NCBI GenBank assembly: GCA_017551215.1
Contig: JAFZMA010000123.1
Location: forward strand, 1-25,887
Reading direction: 5' to 3'
Length of the DNA stretch: 25,887 bases
Source: Bacteroidales bacterium
GTDB taxonomy: Bacteria > Bacteroidota > Bacteroidia > Bacteroidales > UBA932
Shown: positions 1 through 6,557 of the stretch, in pieces
How positions within the stretch are numbered: position 1 is the first letter of the stretch
Layout: each line of letters begins with the position of its first letter
Position numbers and translations under genes: made by a program
The notes under the pieces: model-generated
Databases searched by the model: none
What the model was told of the DNA's origin: nothing
What the model saw: the letters and a program-made list of their open reading frames with translations, nothing else

Positions 1-9
1 ATTTAGATT

Positions 10-585
10 ATGAGTTCACGATATAATGTTATAAACATAATCTTAAAAAGTCCTAGGACCGTGTTTAACACACAGTCTCTCATAATGTTGACTGGTGCTA
101 AAGATAGTATTGGATTGACAAAATCGCTGAACTACTATTCAAAACAAGGGGATATCAAGAATCCGAGGAAGGGATTGTACACTAAACTTCAATACGATGA
201 AAAGGAGATGGCTTGTGCCATTTTCCGGCCTTCCTACATTTCACTGGAATACGTGCTGCAGCGAGCCGGTGTCATCTTTCAGTGGGACGAAGCCATAACT
301 TGCGTGAGCTATCTGAACAGAAATACATTCATCGATGGTAAAAAGTATTCTTTCAGGAGGATTAACCCGGTATTATGGGCTGAAATGAAGGGAGTCTCAC
401 AAGAAGACAACATCGCTTTCGCTACTCCCGAAAGAGCCTTCTTGGATATGGTCTATCTCAGCAGCGGAAACTGTTTCTTTGATAATTTGAGGCCACTCTC
501 TCTGGCCAGAATTAATGAACTTTTGCCATCATACAGGTCCAACGTTCTTATTAAACGTGTAAAGGATTTAATGAAATTGAAATAG
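10..585 (+). CDS. abiEi: AbiEi-family antitoxin (type IV toxin-antitoxin)
   Basis: The 191-residue protein matches the AbiEi antitoxin pattern: an N-terminal winged-helix-like region (about residues 1-55) ending in a 'GDIKNPRKGLYTK' segment, then a 'PSYISLEYVLQ' motif near residue 75 and a C-terminal 'ATPERAFLDMVYL' stretch near residue 137, both typical of the family. AbiEi proteins repress their own promoter and neutralise the AbiEii nucleotidyltransferase without binding it. The ATG at 10 is the only reasonable start visible; the promoter would lie outside the window. The gene is 7 bp upstream of the toxin, so the two are almost certainly co-transcribed. Base composition is clearly more AT-rich than in the housekeeping genes to the right, which fits horizontal acquisition (inference). 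No inactivating change is visible. Confidence 0.85.
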   Translation: MSSRYNVINIILKSPRTVFNTQSLIMLTGAKDSIGLTKSLNYYSKQGDIKNPRKGLYTKLQYDEKEMACAIFRPSYISLEYVLQRAGVIFQWDEAITCVSYLNRNTFIDGKKYSFRRINPVLWAEMKGVSQEDNIAFATPERAFLDMVYLSSGNCFFDNLRPLSLARINELLPSYRSNVLIKRVKDLMKLK

Positions 586-592
586 AGAGAAT

Positions 593-1294
593 ATGGATAA
601 ATCAAGACACAGATATTTTATGGCTCAGATTCTGAGCCTGATTTTCAAGGACAACGATATTTGCAACGCCCTGGGATTTAAAGGAGGAACGGCTCTTATG
701 TTCTTCCACGATTTGCCTCGTTTCTCAACCGACCTGGATTTCAATTTGCTGGACTTAAGTAAAAAGGATTTGGCATACAAAAAAATCCGCAGTATTCTGA
801 CTCACTTCGGAGCCATCGACGATGAGGCCATAAAGCAATATGGTTTGCTTTTTACACTGAGCTATGCTAAGGGAGAAAGAATGGTTAAGATTGAAATATC
901 CACCAGGGAGTTTGATAATCACTATGAAATTAAAAATCTTGCGGGAACAGATATCAGAGTTATGACCCTCCCTGATATGTTTGCCCATAAACTATGTGCT
1001 CTTGGAGAGAGACTTTCTCCAAGAGACATTTTTGACGTATGGTTTTTCCTTCAGCAAAAACACGCAAGCATAAATGAACGTATCATCAAAGAAAGAACCG
1101 GGAAGAGTGTTTCTGAATATGCAAAGTCCTGTTCAGAAATGCTAAAAGGAACAAGTCCTAAAATAATTATGCAGGGACTCGGCGAAGTCCTGGACAACCA
1201 AAAGCAAAAGATTTTTGTAAAATCTAAACTGCTGCCTGAAACTATTCAGGCACTGGAATTATTTGCAGCTTTTCCGCAAATAGTCAGAAGTTGA
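593..1294 (+). CDS. abiEii: AbiEii/AbiGii-family nucleotidyltransferase toxin
   Basis: This is a 233-residue nucleotidyltransferase-fold protein of the AbiEii family. Visible motifs are GGTAL followed by 'RFSTDLDFN' (residues about 31-52; the two Asp residues are the expected metal ligands), a later 'KIEIST' strand near residue 100, and 'KLCALGERLSPRDIFDVWF' near residues 132-150. This matches the family's conserved K...A..R..PRDI.D arrangement. AbiEii toxins are reported to bind GTP, and related MenT enzymes transfer nucleotides to tRNA; the substrate here is unknown. The protein is shorter than streptococcal AbiEii (roughly 300 residues) but all core motifs are present, so it is probably functional. 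Its 3' end overlaps the convergent LPP20-like gene by 11 bp. Confidence 0.86.
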   Translation: MDKSRHRYFMAQILSLIFKDNDICNALGFKGGTALMFFHDLPRFSTDLDFNLLDLSKKDLAYKKIRSILTHFGAIDDEAIKQYGLLFTLSYAKGERMVKIEISTREFDNHYEIKNLAGTDIRVMTLPDMFAHKLCALGERLSPRDIFDVWFFLQQKHASINERIIKERTGKSVSEYAKSCSEMLKGTSPKIIMQGLGEVLDNQKQKIFVKSKLLPETIQALELFAAFPQIVRS

Positions 1295-2675
1295 AGCCGA
1301 GGCCGAGGGTTAGGCCTATGGTCTTGAAGTTGATGGTGTTTATGCCGGCGCTTAGGCTGAGGTTCCGGGCGTTGGTGTTAAGGAAAGAATAGATAACTCC
1401 GGCCTCAACTGCAATGCCGCTGGAAGTGCGGTCGGTTACCTTGGCCCATTTGTCTGACTTGTCTTGCCAATAAACTGTTCTCTGGCCGTAACCGGCACCG
1501 GCATAAAGCATTGTATTGGTTCTGCCGTTCTTAGGGTATTCAGGGGGATAGTCTGTGGCAAGGCTGTAGAGCAAACCTCCGGTAATCATTGAAAGAGATA
1601 CTTTGCTACTGCCGGAAAGTTCTGACAAACTGATTGATGAAAGAATATCCCTGTCTGAAGAAACAGAAGTGAAATTGCTCTTGTATGAGGCATAGACCCC
1701 TGCTTTCCGGATGTTGTAGCCTGCCATTATGCCGGTTATGAACTCCGGAGACAGGCCTCCCTGCAAAAGGATTACCGCCCTGTTCCACTGTACGGTAGGC
1801 GTTACCCAAGGACAGGACGCAACCTTGCCACTGCCAATCAACTCATCGACAAACATATTATTTTGAGACTCCTTTTCCAGTTTCTTGAAATAATTAACCC
1901 TGTCCTTTGTATCTGCGGTAGAGAAATGCCTCAAATAATCAAATTGCTTGTCTTCTGAAATTGCTTTTCCATTGACAAATACATCAACATCTTGCAATAG
2001 AGCTACATTCCGTACAGGAATAAAATCTGTACGTTTAACCCAGGCATCGGCAATCTGAGAACTTAATGGTTTTGGTTCTGGAGACTGGATGCTTTTGATT
2101 TCAGGGGTTGAATCGCCAAGAATGCTGGCTATCTGCCTTGTTTCCCTGTCTATATGTGCCATTCTGGTTCGGATTCCGGATGCTGTGGAGGAAGACTGGC
2201 CTTGTTTCTTTTGGAGAGCATTTATTCTGCCTTGCAAGGATGCTATTTCCTTGGAGTTGTCTCCTGGAAGGCTTTTCAGGTATGTCAGGGCCCAGCGGTA
2301 AAGAGTTGCAGCATCTTGAGGACTGGAAGTCTGGGCACTCTGCTTGAGTTCGCTGATTTTCTGGCGGCGGGCAGAGAAAAACTTTGAAGCCTCCCGGCTT
2401 TCTATGTAGCGGAGAAACTTGCCGTTGTATGTAATCTGATGTGTGTGTTTCCGGATGTCCTGAGAATAGGTTTTCATTAGGGCCAAACTGACAGATTTTG
2501 AACCCTTGAAACCAACGGCGCATGCCAGTTTGGAGGTTATGCCATCCAGAGCCTCTTTCTGTGTGTAGCCCTCGGCCCATATCATTCCAGAATCGTTTTT
2601 TATCTGCTCCGGATTCTGGGCAAACGCTATCGCTGAGGCAAACAGCAAAACTATTAAAACAGAAAGCCTTTTCAT
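1284..2675 (-). CDS. Secreted LPP20-like protein with possible C-terminal outer-membrane barrel
   Basis: The 463-residue protein starts with a clear signal peptide (MKRLSVLIVLLFASAIAFAQ). Residues about 30-100 ('GMIWAEGYTQKEALDGITSKLA...') resemble the LPP20-like domain of many Bacteroidales envelope proteins, where a 'W-x-EG' motif precedes an Ala-rich helix. The middle (about 95-175) is helical and Gln/Lys-rich. Residues from about 295 onward alternate in short amphipathic Gly/Tyr-rich strands and end in '...LTLGLGFNF' with a terminal Phe, as in small outer-membrane beta-barrels; the barrel is an inference from pattern only. The ATG at 2675 lies 4 bp after the stop of the WG-repeat gene, so the two form an operon. 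The function is not known. Confidence 0.6.
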   Translation of the reverse strand: MKRLSVLIVLLFASAIAFAQNPEQIKNDSGMIWAEGYTQKEALDGITSKLACAVGFKGSKSVSLALMKTYSQDIRKHTHQITYNGKFLRYIESREASKFFSARRQKISELKQSAQTSSPQDAATLYRWALTYLKSLPGDNSKEIASLQGRINALQKKQGQSSSTASGIRTRMAHIDRETRQIASILGDSTPEIKSIQSPEPKPLSSQIADAWVKRTDFIPVRNVALLQDVDVFVNGKAISEDKQFDYLRHFSTADTKDRVNYFKKLEKESQNNMFVDELIGSGKVASCPWVTPTVQWNRAVILLQGGLSPEFITGIMAGYNIRKAGVYASYKSNFTSVSSDRDILSSISLSELSGSSKVSLSMITGGLLYSLATDYPPEYPKNGRTNTMLYAGAGYGQRTVYWQDKSDKWAKVTDRTSSGIAVEAGVIYSFLNTNARNLSLSAGINTINFKTIGLTLGLGFNF

Positions 2676-2679
2676 CCCG

Positions 2680-3219
2680 TCATTGAGTTTTTGGTGCAGA
2701 ATAACCCTCAGCGATGCTCTTGAATCTTGCCATCTGGTCTTCCGTCATCCGGCCTCTGGAGAGCTTGAGGAGTTCTTCTATCTTCTGTTTTTGCGGAAGG
2801 AGCTGAGCCTCGGCACTTGGTTTGCCCCTTAAGCGTATGCAACTGTCTCTGAACTCGGTATAGGCGTCAAGGACTGTTTCCCAATATAGGCGGTCCTCCT
2901 CAAGAACCTGATCATAAAGGTCTTGGCAACGCTCTTCCAGGCCCTCCCTGGAGGAACCTTCGGCAAAGATGCGGCCCCATTTATCGCAGAGGAGAAAACC
3001 GCCATATCTTGAGAGGATGGCTATGTCGTCTGTGAGAAAAGAAACCTCGTCATAGACCATCGGCAACACCTCTTTCTTATGCTTGTCCAGCATCCCGAAC
3101 TTGCCTCCCTCTGAGCATATGTACCTCTGGTTAAAGCAATAGATTTCCTGCCGCGTCTGAGCGGAAACAAAACCGGAGAAAACCAAACCGATAGCTATTA
3201 CCAAAAGCTGCTTTTTCAT
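2680..3219 (-). CDS. Secreted WG-repeat-like protein, unknown function
   Basis: I start this gene at the ATG at 3219, giving 179 residues with a good signal peptide (MKKQLLVIAIGLVFSGFVSA). Longer open reading upstream would run through the promoter of the divergent kinase. Residues about 20-85 contain two WG/KWG-type units ('GGKFGMLDKHKKEVLPMVYD' and 'YGGFLLCDKWGRIFAEG'), short beta-repeats common in secreted Bacteroidota proteins. The C-terminal half is charged and probably helical. It is transcribed divergently from the Ser/Thr kinase and sits 4 bp upstream of the LPP20-like gene. A periplasmic role linked to the kinase is a guess from location alone. Confidence 0.6.
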   Translation of the reverse strand: MKKQLLVIAIGLVFSGFVSAQTRQEIYCFNQRYICSEGGKFGMLDKHKKEVLPMVYDEVSFLTDDIAILSRYGGFLLCDKWGRIFAEGSSREGLEERCQDLYDQVLEEDRLYWETVLDAYTEFRDSCIRLRGKPSAEAQLLPQKQKIEELLKLSRGRMTEDQMARFKSIAEGYSAPKTQ

Positions 3220-3232
3220 AACCTTATACAAC

Positions 3233-3263
3233 TTGTAAAAGTAGTGAAAAAGTAGTACTTTTG
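3233..3263 (+). promoter_or_regulatory. Bacteroidetes-type promoter of the kinase gene
   Basis: A TTG at 3233-3235 is followed after 20 bp by TACTTTTG at 3256-3263, a perfect TAnnTTTG -7 element. The predicted transcription start is about 3267-3268, at the kinase ATG. The transcript is therefore leaderless or nearly so, unless translation begins at the next in-frame ATG (3340). Confidence 0.6.
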
Positions 3264-3267
3264 AAAT

Positions 3268-4167
3268 ATGCAATCGCAATCTGGCTTTTTTACAAATCCG
3301 GCTGAAGATATTACAAACCTGTCTTCTCCCCTGGAACTGATGCACACGTCTGGTTCCGGCTTTACCGTGCTGTACAAAAGCCGCCAGGGAGGAAGAATCC
3401 GTGTTTACAAGTGCCTAAAAGACAGTCTGAAAGGAGATCCTCTTTATGAGAACTTGTTGAGGAAAGAGTTTGAGATTGGATATATGCTTTCTCACCCGGC
3501 CATCTGCGAGTTCTATTCATTTGCAGAAGTTCCTGACAAAGGGCACGGCATAGAGATGGAATGGATAGACGGCAAGACCCTCGCAGAGAGGATAGAAGAA
3601 GGAAGCTTGAGAAAAGCCACTGCAGAGAAAATTATTCTGGAACTCTGCGATGCGCTTGAATATATGCACCGCAAGCAAATCATCCATCGGGATCTTAAGC
3701 CGGAAAACATTATGGTGACAACAAATTCCGACAACGTCAAAATCATAGACTTCGGCTTTTCCGATTCAGACTCTCATCTTCTTGGCAAGGCCCCTGCCGG
3801 CACAAGGTCATTTGCGTCTCCGGAGCTTCTGAGTGGAGAGGAAATTGATTGTCGCTCAGACATTTACTCGCTTGGCAAGATTATCGCCCTGATGCCAGGA
3901 GGGTTTTCCGCCATCGCTGAGAAATGCACAAGAGAAAACAGGGAAAACAGATATGCCTCAGCGATGGAGGTGAAGGAGGCTATCCTTAAAACAAAGAAGA
4001 GGAAGTGGTGGATATTGCTTGCCGTTCTTATCTCAGCGACAGTTATATGCACTGCCCTGTACCTGCTGAATATGAGCAGGAACCAAAAAGTTGTAGATGA
4101 CTTGTTCTATCAAACCACAGATATGATCAAGAATGCTGGCTTTACTGAAGCCTCTGGACAAGAGTGA
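3268..4167 (+). CDS. Membrane-anchored eukaryotic-like Ser/Thr protein kinase
   Basis: The 299-residue protein has a kinase domain at about residues 30-235: a Gly-containing loop near 'GSGFTVLYK', the ATP-binding lysine K48 in 'RVYKCLK', the catalytic loop HRDLKPEN with D142, DFG at 161-163, and a short activation segment ending in 'ASPELL'. A single transmembrane helix follows (about 247-267), with only about 30 residues beyond it, so there is no large extracellular sensor such as PASTA repeats. All catalytic residues are present. The C-lobe after 'YSLGKIIALM' looks short. A kinase with so small an outside part probably depends on a partner for sensing; the divergent WG and LPP20-like genes are candidates. 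The ATG at 3268 is accepted, but the one at 3340 would still keep the whole kinase domain. The 3' end overlaps the convergent gene by 26 bp. Confidence 0.85.
   Translation: MQSQSGFFTNPAEDITNLSSPLELMHTSGSGFTVLYKSRQGGRIRVYKCLKDSLKGDPLYENLLRKEFEIGYMLSHPAICEFYSFAEVPDKGHGIEMEWIDGKTLAERIEEGSLRKATAEKIILELCDALEYMHRKQIIHRDLKPENIMVTTNSDNVKIIDFGFSDSDSHLLGKAPAGTRSFASPELLSGEEIDCRSDIYSLGKIIALMPGGFSAIAEKCTRENRENRYASAMEVKEAILKTKKRKWWILLAVLISATVICTALYLLNMSRNQKVVDDLFYQTTDMIKNAGFTEASGQE
3912..3966. repeat. Inverted pair of the CTCAGCGATG decamer
   Basis: CATCGCTGAG at 3912-3921 and CTCAGCGATG at 3957-3966 are perfect inverted copies 35 bp apart inside the kinase gene. They encode parts of unrelated peptides (Ile-Ala-Glu and Ser-Ala-Met) in different frames. 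Confidence 0.85.
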
Positions 4168-4717
4168 GCCCGTCCTTTATTCCGGCAGCGTACATGCTGG
4201 TCTTTTCTCCGTTTCTGAGAATGTGGGAGATATACATCGGGAAACCTTGAATAAATGCCGAGAGTTCAAACTCATCTCCTTCTCTAAGCTTTGAATTGCA
4301 GTTAGATACAACCTTATAACGGCTATCTCCCAAAAACTCCAGTTCCACAAGACGGTTAGGATTCCAGCCCACCTGGATGTGATTCCCCTTTTCAAGCTCG
4401 GAAGACTCAATGTAACCGGTTGTCAAAAAACCGGAGACGAAGGCAGGGTTCTTCTTGAGCCCGTTGCAGAATGAACGGAAACTGTCGCTCCCGGCGTATT
4501 TGGCCAGTACATCCAGCATCCTTATGCTTGGAGACGATTTATAGTTATCGTAACCCCAGATACGTTTGAGAGTGCTGGCTGATATGCTTTCCGATGATTT
4601 TGAAGAAATCTCTTCGCTGAGTAATTCAAAATCCTTTGGCGTGGCTATTCTTTTATTCCATTTCTTTGCTACGCTTTCCAAAAGGAAAGACAGTTCCGGG
4701 AATTTCTTGTTGTCCAT
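4142..4717 (-). CDS. Putative helix-turn-helix-like protein, Bacteroidales family of unknown function
   Basis: The 191-residue protein has no signal peptide or membrane segment. The N-terminal half is helical, and 'ISASTLKRIWGYDNYKSS' (about 46-63) followed by 'RMLDVLAKYAG' resembles helix-turn-helix modules with a 'TLKRLWGY' core seen in many uncharacterised Bacteroidales proteins. The C-terminal half (about 100-191) is beta-rich ('HIQVGWNPNRLVELEFLG', 'LREGDEFELSAFIQG', 'MYAAGIKDGLTLV') and may be a small ligand or protein-binding domain. It lies 17 bp downstream of the LRR lipoprotein in the same operon and converges on the kinase gene with a 26-bp overlap. DNA binding is inferred, not shown. 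Confidence 0.6.
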   Translation of the reverse strand: MDNKKFPELSFLLESVAKKWNKRIATPKDFELLSEEISSKSSESISASTLKRIWGYDNYKSSPSIRMLDVLAKYAGSDSFRSFCNGLKKNPAFVSGFLTTGYIESSELEKGNHIQVGWNPNRLVELEFLGDSRYKVVSNCNSKLREGDEFELSAFIQGFPMYISHILRNGEKTSMYAAGIKDGLTLVQRLQ

Positions 4718-4734
4718 ATTACGCTAAAAATGTT

Positions 4735-5688
4735 CTATTTATAACGAATCTCTGTCCAGCTGTCGTGAGTGAAATTAGTTATAGTTTGGCCTGTCTTTAG
4801 CCAGATGACTTTAAGATTAGGGTTATAGTTTGTATTTACTTCCGTGAGTTGAAGATTGTTGGAAATGTCCAATTCGGTCAGGTTGTTGATTCCCACATGA
4901 AGAATCTTCAGGCCCGACAATTTGGAAACGTCTATGGTAGACAGCCTGTTATCCTGCACATAAAGGGATTGTAGAGCCACATTGGCAGACACATCCAGAG
5001 ATTCCAGCGAGTTGCCTCCGGCAGACAGGTGACTCAGCCTAAGATTCTTGGAAAGGTCCAAACGCTTAAGTGGCTGTCCATTGACTTCCAGCCATGTAAG
5101 ATTTGTATTCTTTGTCAGGTCTATCTCTGTCAAAGAATTGCTGGCCAAATGTACATAAGAAACATTGGAGAAATACTCAAGACCATACACAGATGTAAGA
5201 CCTTCGGAAACTAGAGCGATTTCATTTACCGCAAGAGCTTCTTTTCTGCTTATTTTCCCGTCCTTGTCATTGTCCGCCGCCTTGAGCATTAAGCTCCAGA
5301 AGAGCTCGTTAAACGGGTGCTTCAATGTTTTAAATGAACCCGTTGAAGATATTTCCCTTCCTCCCTTCTGTGCTACGGCCTTCACTTGATAGGATGTCTC
5401 GTAATCGAGCTTTTCCGCTGTTGCGCTGAAAGCAGCTCCAACTTTAGATGCCGGAATCTCCCCAACTCCATCTATTACGAACTTGCATCCGCTCAGAACA
5501 GTATCTTTATTAAGAATTGCTGTCAGAGAAGCTGAAAAACTCTCTGGAATTGCCGATACTTCAACGATTTGTGCAATTTCTTTCTTGCCCTCCGGACTCA
5601 GATTGGGCTTCGCCTCCGGACCGCAAGCCGATACAAAAAGACAAACCAATGCAAAAACAACCGCTATTTCCCTTAGAGAAAAATTCAT
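4735..5688 (-). CDS. Leucine-rich-repeat lipoprotein with an EF-hand loop
   Basis: The 317-residue protein has a lipoprotein signal ending in a 'FVSAC' lipobox with the lipidated Cys at residue 22. The region to about 125 is beta-rich and may be a fibronectin- or BACON-like module (low certainty). 'DNDKDGKISRKE' at about residues 138-149 is a complete EF-hand calcium loop (D-x-D-x-D-G-x-I-x-x-x-E). From about 165 to 300 there are five to six leucine-rich repeats of about 21 residues, with the pattern L..L....N.L..LD.S.N. The protein is probably attached to the outer membrane and may bind a protein or glycan. It is the first gene of a minus-strand operon with the 4142-4717 gene. The ATG at 5688 lies just after a TAnnTTTG element. 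Confidence 0.75.
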   Translation of the reverse strand: MNFSLREIAVVFALVCLFVSACGPEAKPNLSPEGKKEIAQIVEVSAIPESFSASLTAILNKDTVLSGCKFVIDGVGEIPASKVGAAFSATAEKLDYETSYQVKAVAQKGGREISSTGSFKTLKHPFNELFWSLMLKAADNDKDGKISRKEALAVNEIALVSEGLTSVYGLEYFSNVSYVHLASNSLTEIDLTKNTNLTWLEVNGQPLKRLDLSKNLRLSHLSAGGNSLESLDVSANVALQSLYVQDNRLSTIDVSKLSGLKILHVGINNLTELDISNNLQLTEVNTNYNPNLKVIWLKTGQTITNFTHDSWTEIRYK

Positions 5689-5693
5689 ACAAA

Positions 5694-5701
5694 CAAATTT
5701 A
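5694..5701 (-). promoter_or_regulatory. TAnnTTTG element of the LRR lipoprotein gene
   Basis: On the minus strand TAAATTTG (5701 to 5694) matches the -7 consensus. No clear -33 TTTG is seen about 19 bp upstream, so confidence is limited. The predicted start falls within one or two bases of the ATG at 5688. Confidence 0.4.
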
Positions 5702-5733
5702 CGAAAAAGTTTCGGGTATTGGAAGAAAGGAAA

Positions 5734-5741
5734 TACCTTTG
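5734..5741 (+). promoter_or_regulatory. TAnnTTTG element upstream of ybaK
   Basis: TACCTTTG at 5734-5741 is a perfect -7 match, giving a leader of about 25 nt before the ATG at 5771. The -33 element is weak (TTTC around 5710). Confidence 0.45.
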
Positions 5742-5770
5742 AGTAGCGAATACATTTACACTATTCCATC

Positions 5771-6256
5771 ATGAAAATACAGAAGACAAACGCGGCAAGG
5801 ATATTGGACAGGGAAAAGGTTCCGTATGCACTGATTCCATATAAGGTGGATGAGGAGAATCTGGATGCCGTTCATGTGGCGGCGGAGCTGGGGCAGGACA
5901 TATCGTGCGTTTTCAAGACGCTGGTACTCAAAGGAGACCGAACAGGGCACTTTGTGTGCGTGATTCCGGGAGACAAAGAGGTGGACCTGAAGATGGCGGC
6001 CAAGGCATCGGGGAACAAGAGCTGCAGTCTGATTCCAATGAAGGAGCTGCTCCCGACTACCGGCTATATCAGAGGAGGTTGTTCGCCCGTGGGCATGAAA
6101 AAGGCTTTCCCAACATATATTCATTCAACCTGCCTGGAACTGGAGGAGATGTATGTGAGCGCCGGAATGCGCGGGCTACAGTTCAAAATTTCACCATCCG
6201 ATCTCATAAAGGTGTGTAAAGCCGCCGTCTGCCCGCTGTTCAACGATAATTGCTAG
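5771..6256 (+). CDS. ybaK: Cys-tRNA(Pro) deacylase, YbaK/EbsC family
   Basis: The 161-residue protein matches the YbaK family over its whole length: N-terminal 'MKIQKTNAARILDREKVPY', the conserved 'VFKTLVLKGD' strand with the catalytic-site lysine (K50), 'VCVIPGDKEVDLKMAAKA' in the middle, and 'TGYIRGGCSPVGMKK' (about 96-110), the family's signature loop. YbaK enzymes hydrolyse Cys wrongly attached to tRNA(Pro) by ProRS in the cytosol. The gene is monocistronic here, divergent from the LRR lipoprotein operon, and followed by a 301-bp gap. Related INS-domain editing proteins (ProX, PrdX) are alternatives, but the GGCSPVGMKK loop supports YbaK. Confidence 0.9.
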   Translation: MKIQKTNAARILDREKVPYALIPYKVDEENLDAVHVAAELGQDISCVFKTLVLKGDRTGHFVCVIPGDKEVDLKMAAKASGNKSCSLIPMKELLPTTGYIRGGCSPVGMKKAFPTYIHSTCLELEEMYVSAGMRGLQFKISPSDLIKVCKAAVCPLFNDNC

Positions 6257-6429
6257 CAAGCAGCACAAGCAAAGCTCTGCAACGGTGGCGGATATCTCGT
6301 TGATTCTCAGTAATATAAGTACTTAATCCTGTGGCGTTTTTGCCGCAGGAACATACAACTATTGCGCTGTATATCAAACCATTAGCTGCCACCACAAATT
6401 GCTGTTGTGGGAACGCCCCCACATCCGAG

Positions 6430-6459
6430 TTGCTTTAAACGGTATTTTTTGTATTTTTG
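6430..6459 (+). promoter_or_regulatory. Bacteroidetes-type promoter of the yeiH operon
   Basis: TTG at 6430-6432, a 19-bp spacer, and TATTTTTG at 6452-6459 match the Bacteroidetes consensus. The predicted transcription start is about 6464, leaving a leader of about 94 nt that contains the palindrome at 6471-6490. Confidence 0.65.
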
Positions 6460-6470
6460 TTCTCATATTT

Positions 6471-6490
6471 ATAGTAAAAGGTTTTACTAT
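6471..6490. promoter_or_regulatory. Perfect 9+9 palindrome, likely operator
   Basis: ATAGTAAAA and TTTTACTAT are perfect inverted arms around a central GG. With only 2 nt between the arms it suits a dimeric DNA-binding protein better than an RNA hairpin. It sits about 7 to 27 bp downstream of the predicted transcription start, a classical repressor position. The regulator is unknown. Confidence 0.55.
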
Positions 6491-6557
6491 TACCGGTGGA
6501 GATTGTATTTGAGCAAAATAAAGTACTGAATTTTTATTGTATAACTATAAGTAACCT

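Larger units (their letters stand above)
6257..6557. other. 301-bp intergenic region with two hairpins and the yeiH promoter
   Basis: I see no convincing gene here: there is no ATG on the + strand, and the only minus-strand frame needs a GTG start and runs into ybaK. A strong hairpin has arms at 6327-6335 and 6342-6350 (9 bp with one G-U pair, 6-nt loop) but no T-run, so it is not an obvious intrinsic terminator. A second, weaker hairpin pairs 6392-6397 with 6405-6410. The promoter and palindrome of the next gene fill 6430-6490. A small RNA or a ybaK 3'-end structure is possible. Confidence 0.6.

Noticed and set aside
6240..6422. Minus-strand 60-codon frame in the ybaK-yeiH gap
   Set aside because: Needs a GTG start, overlaps the end of ybaK, spans the hairpins and shows no recognisable features.
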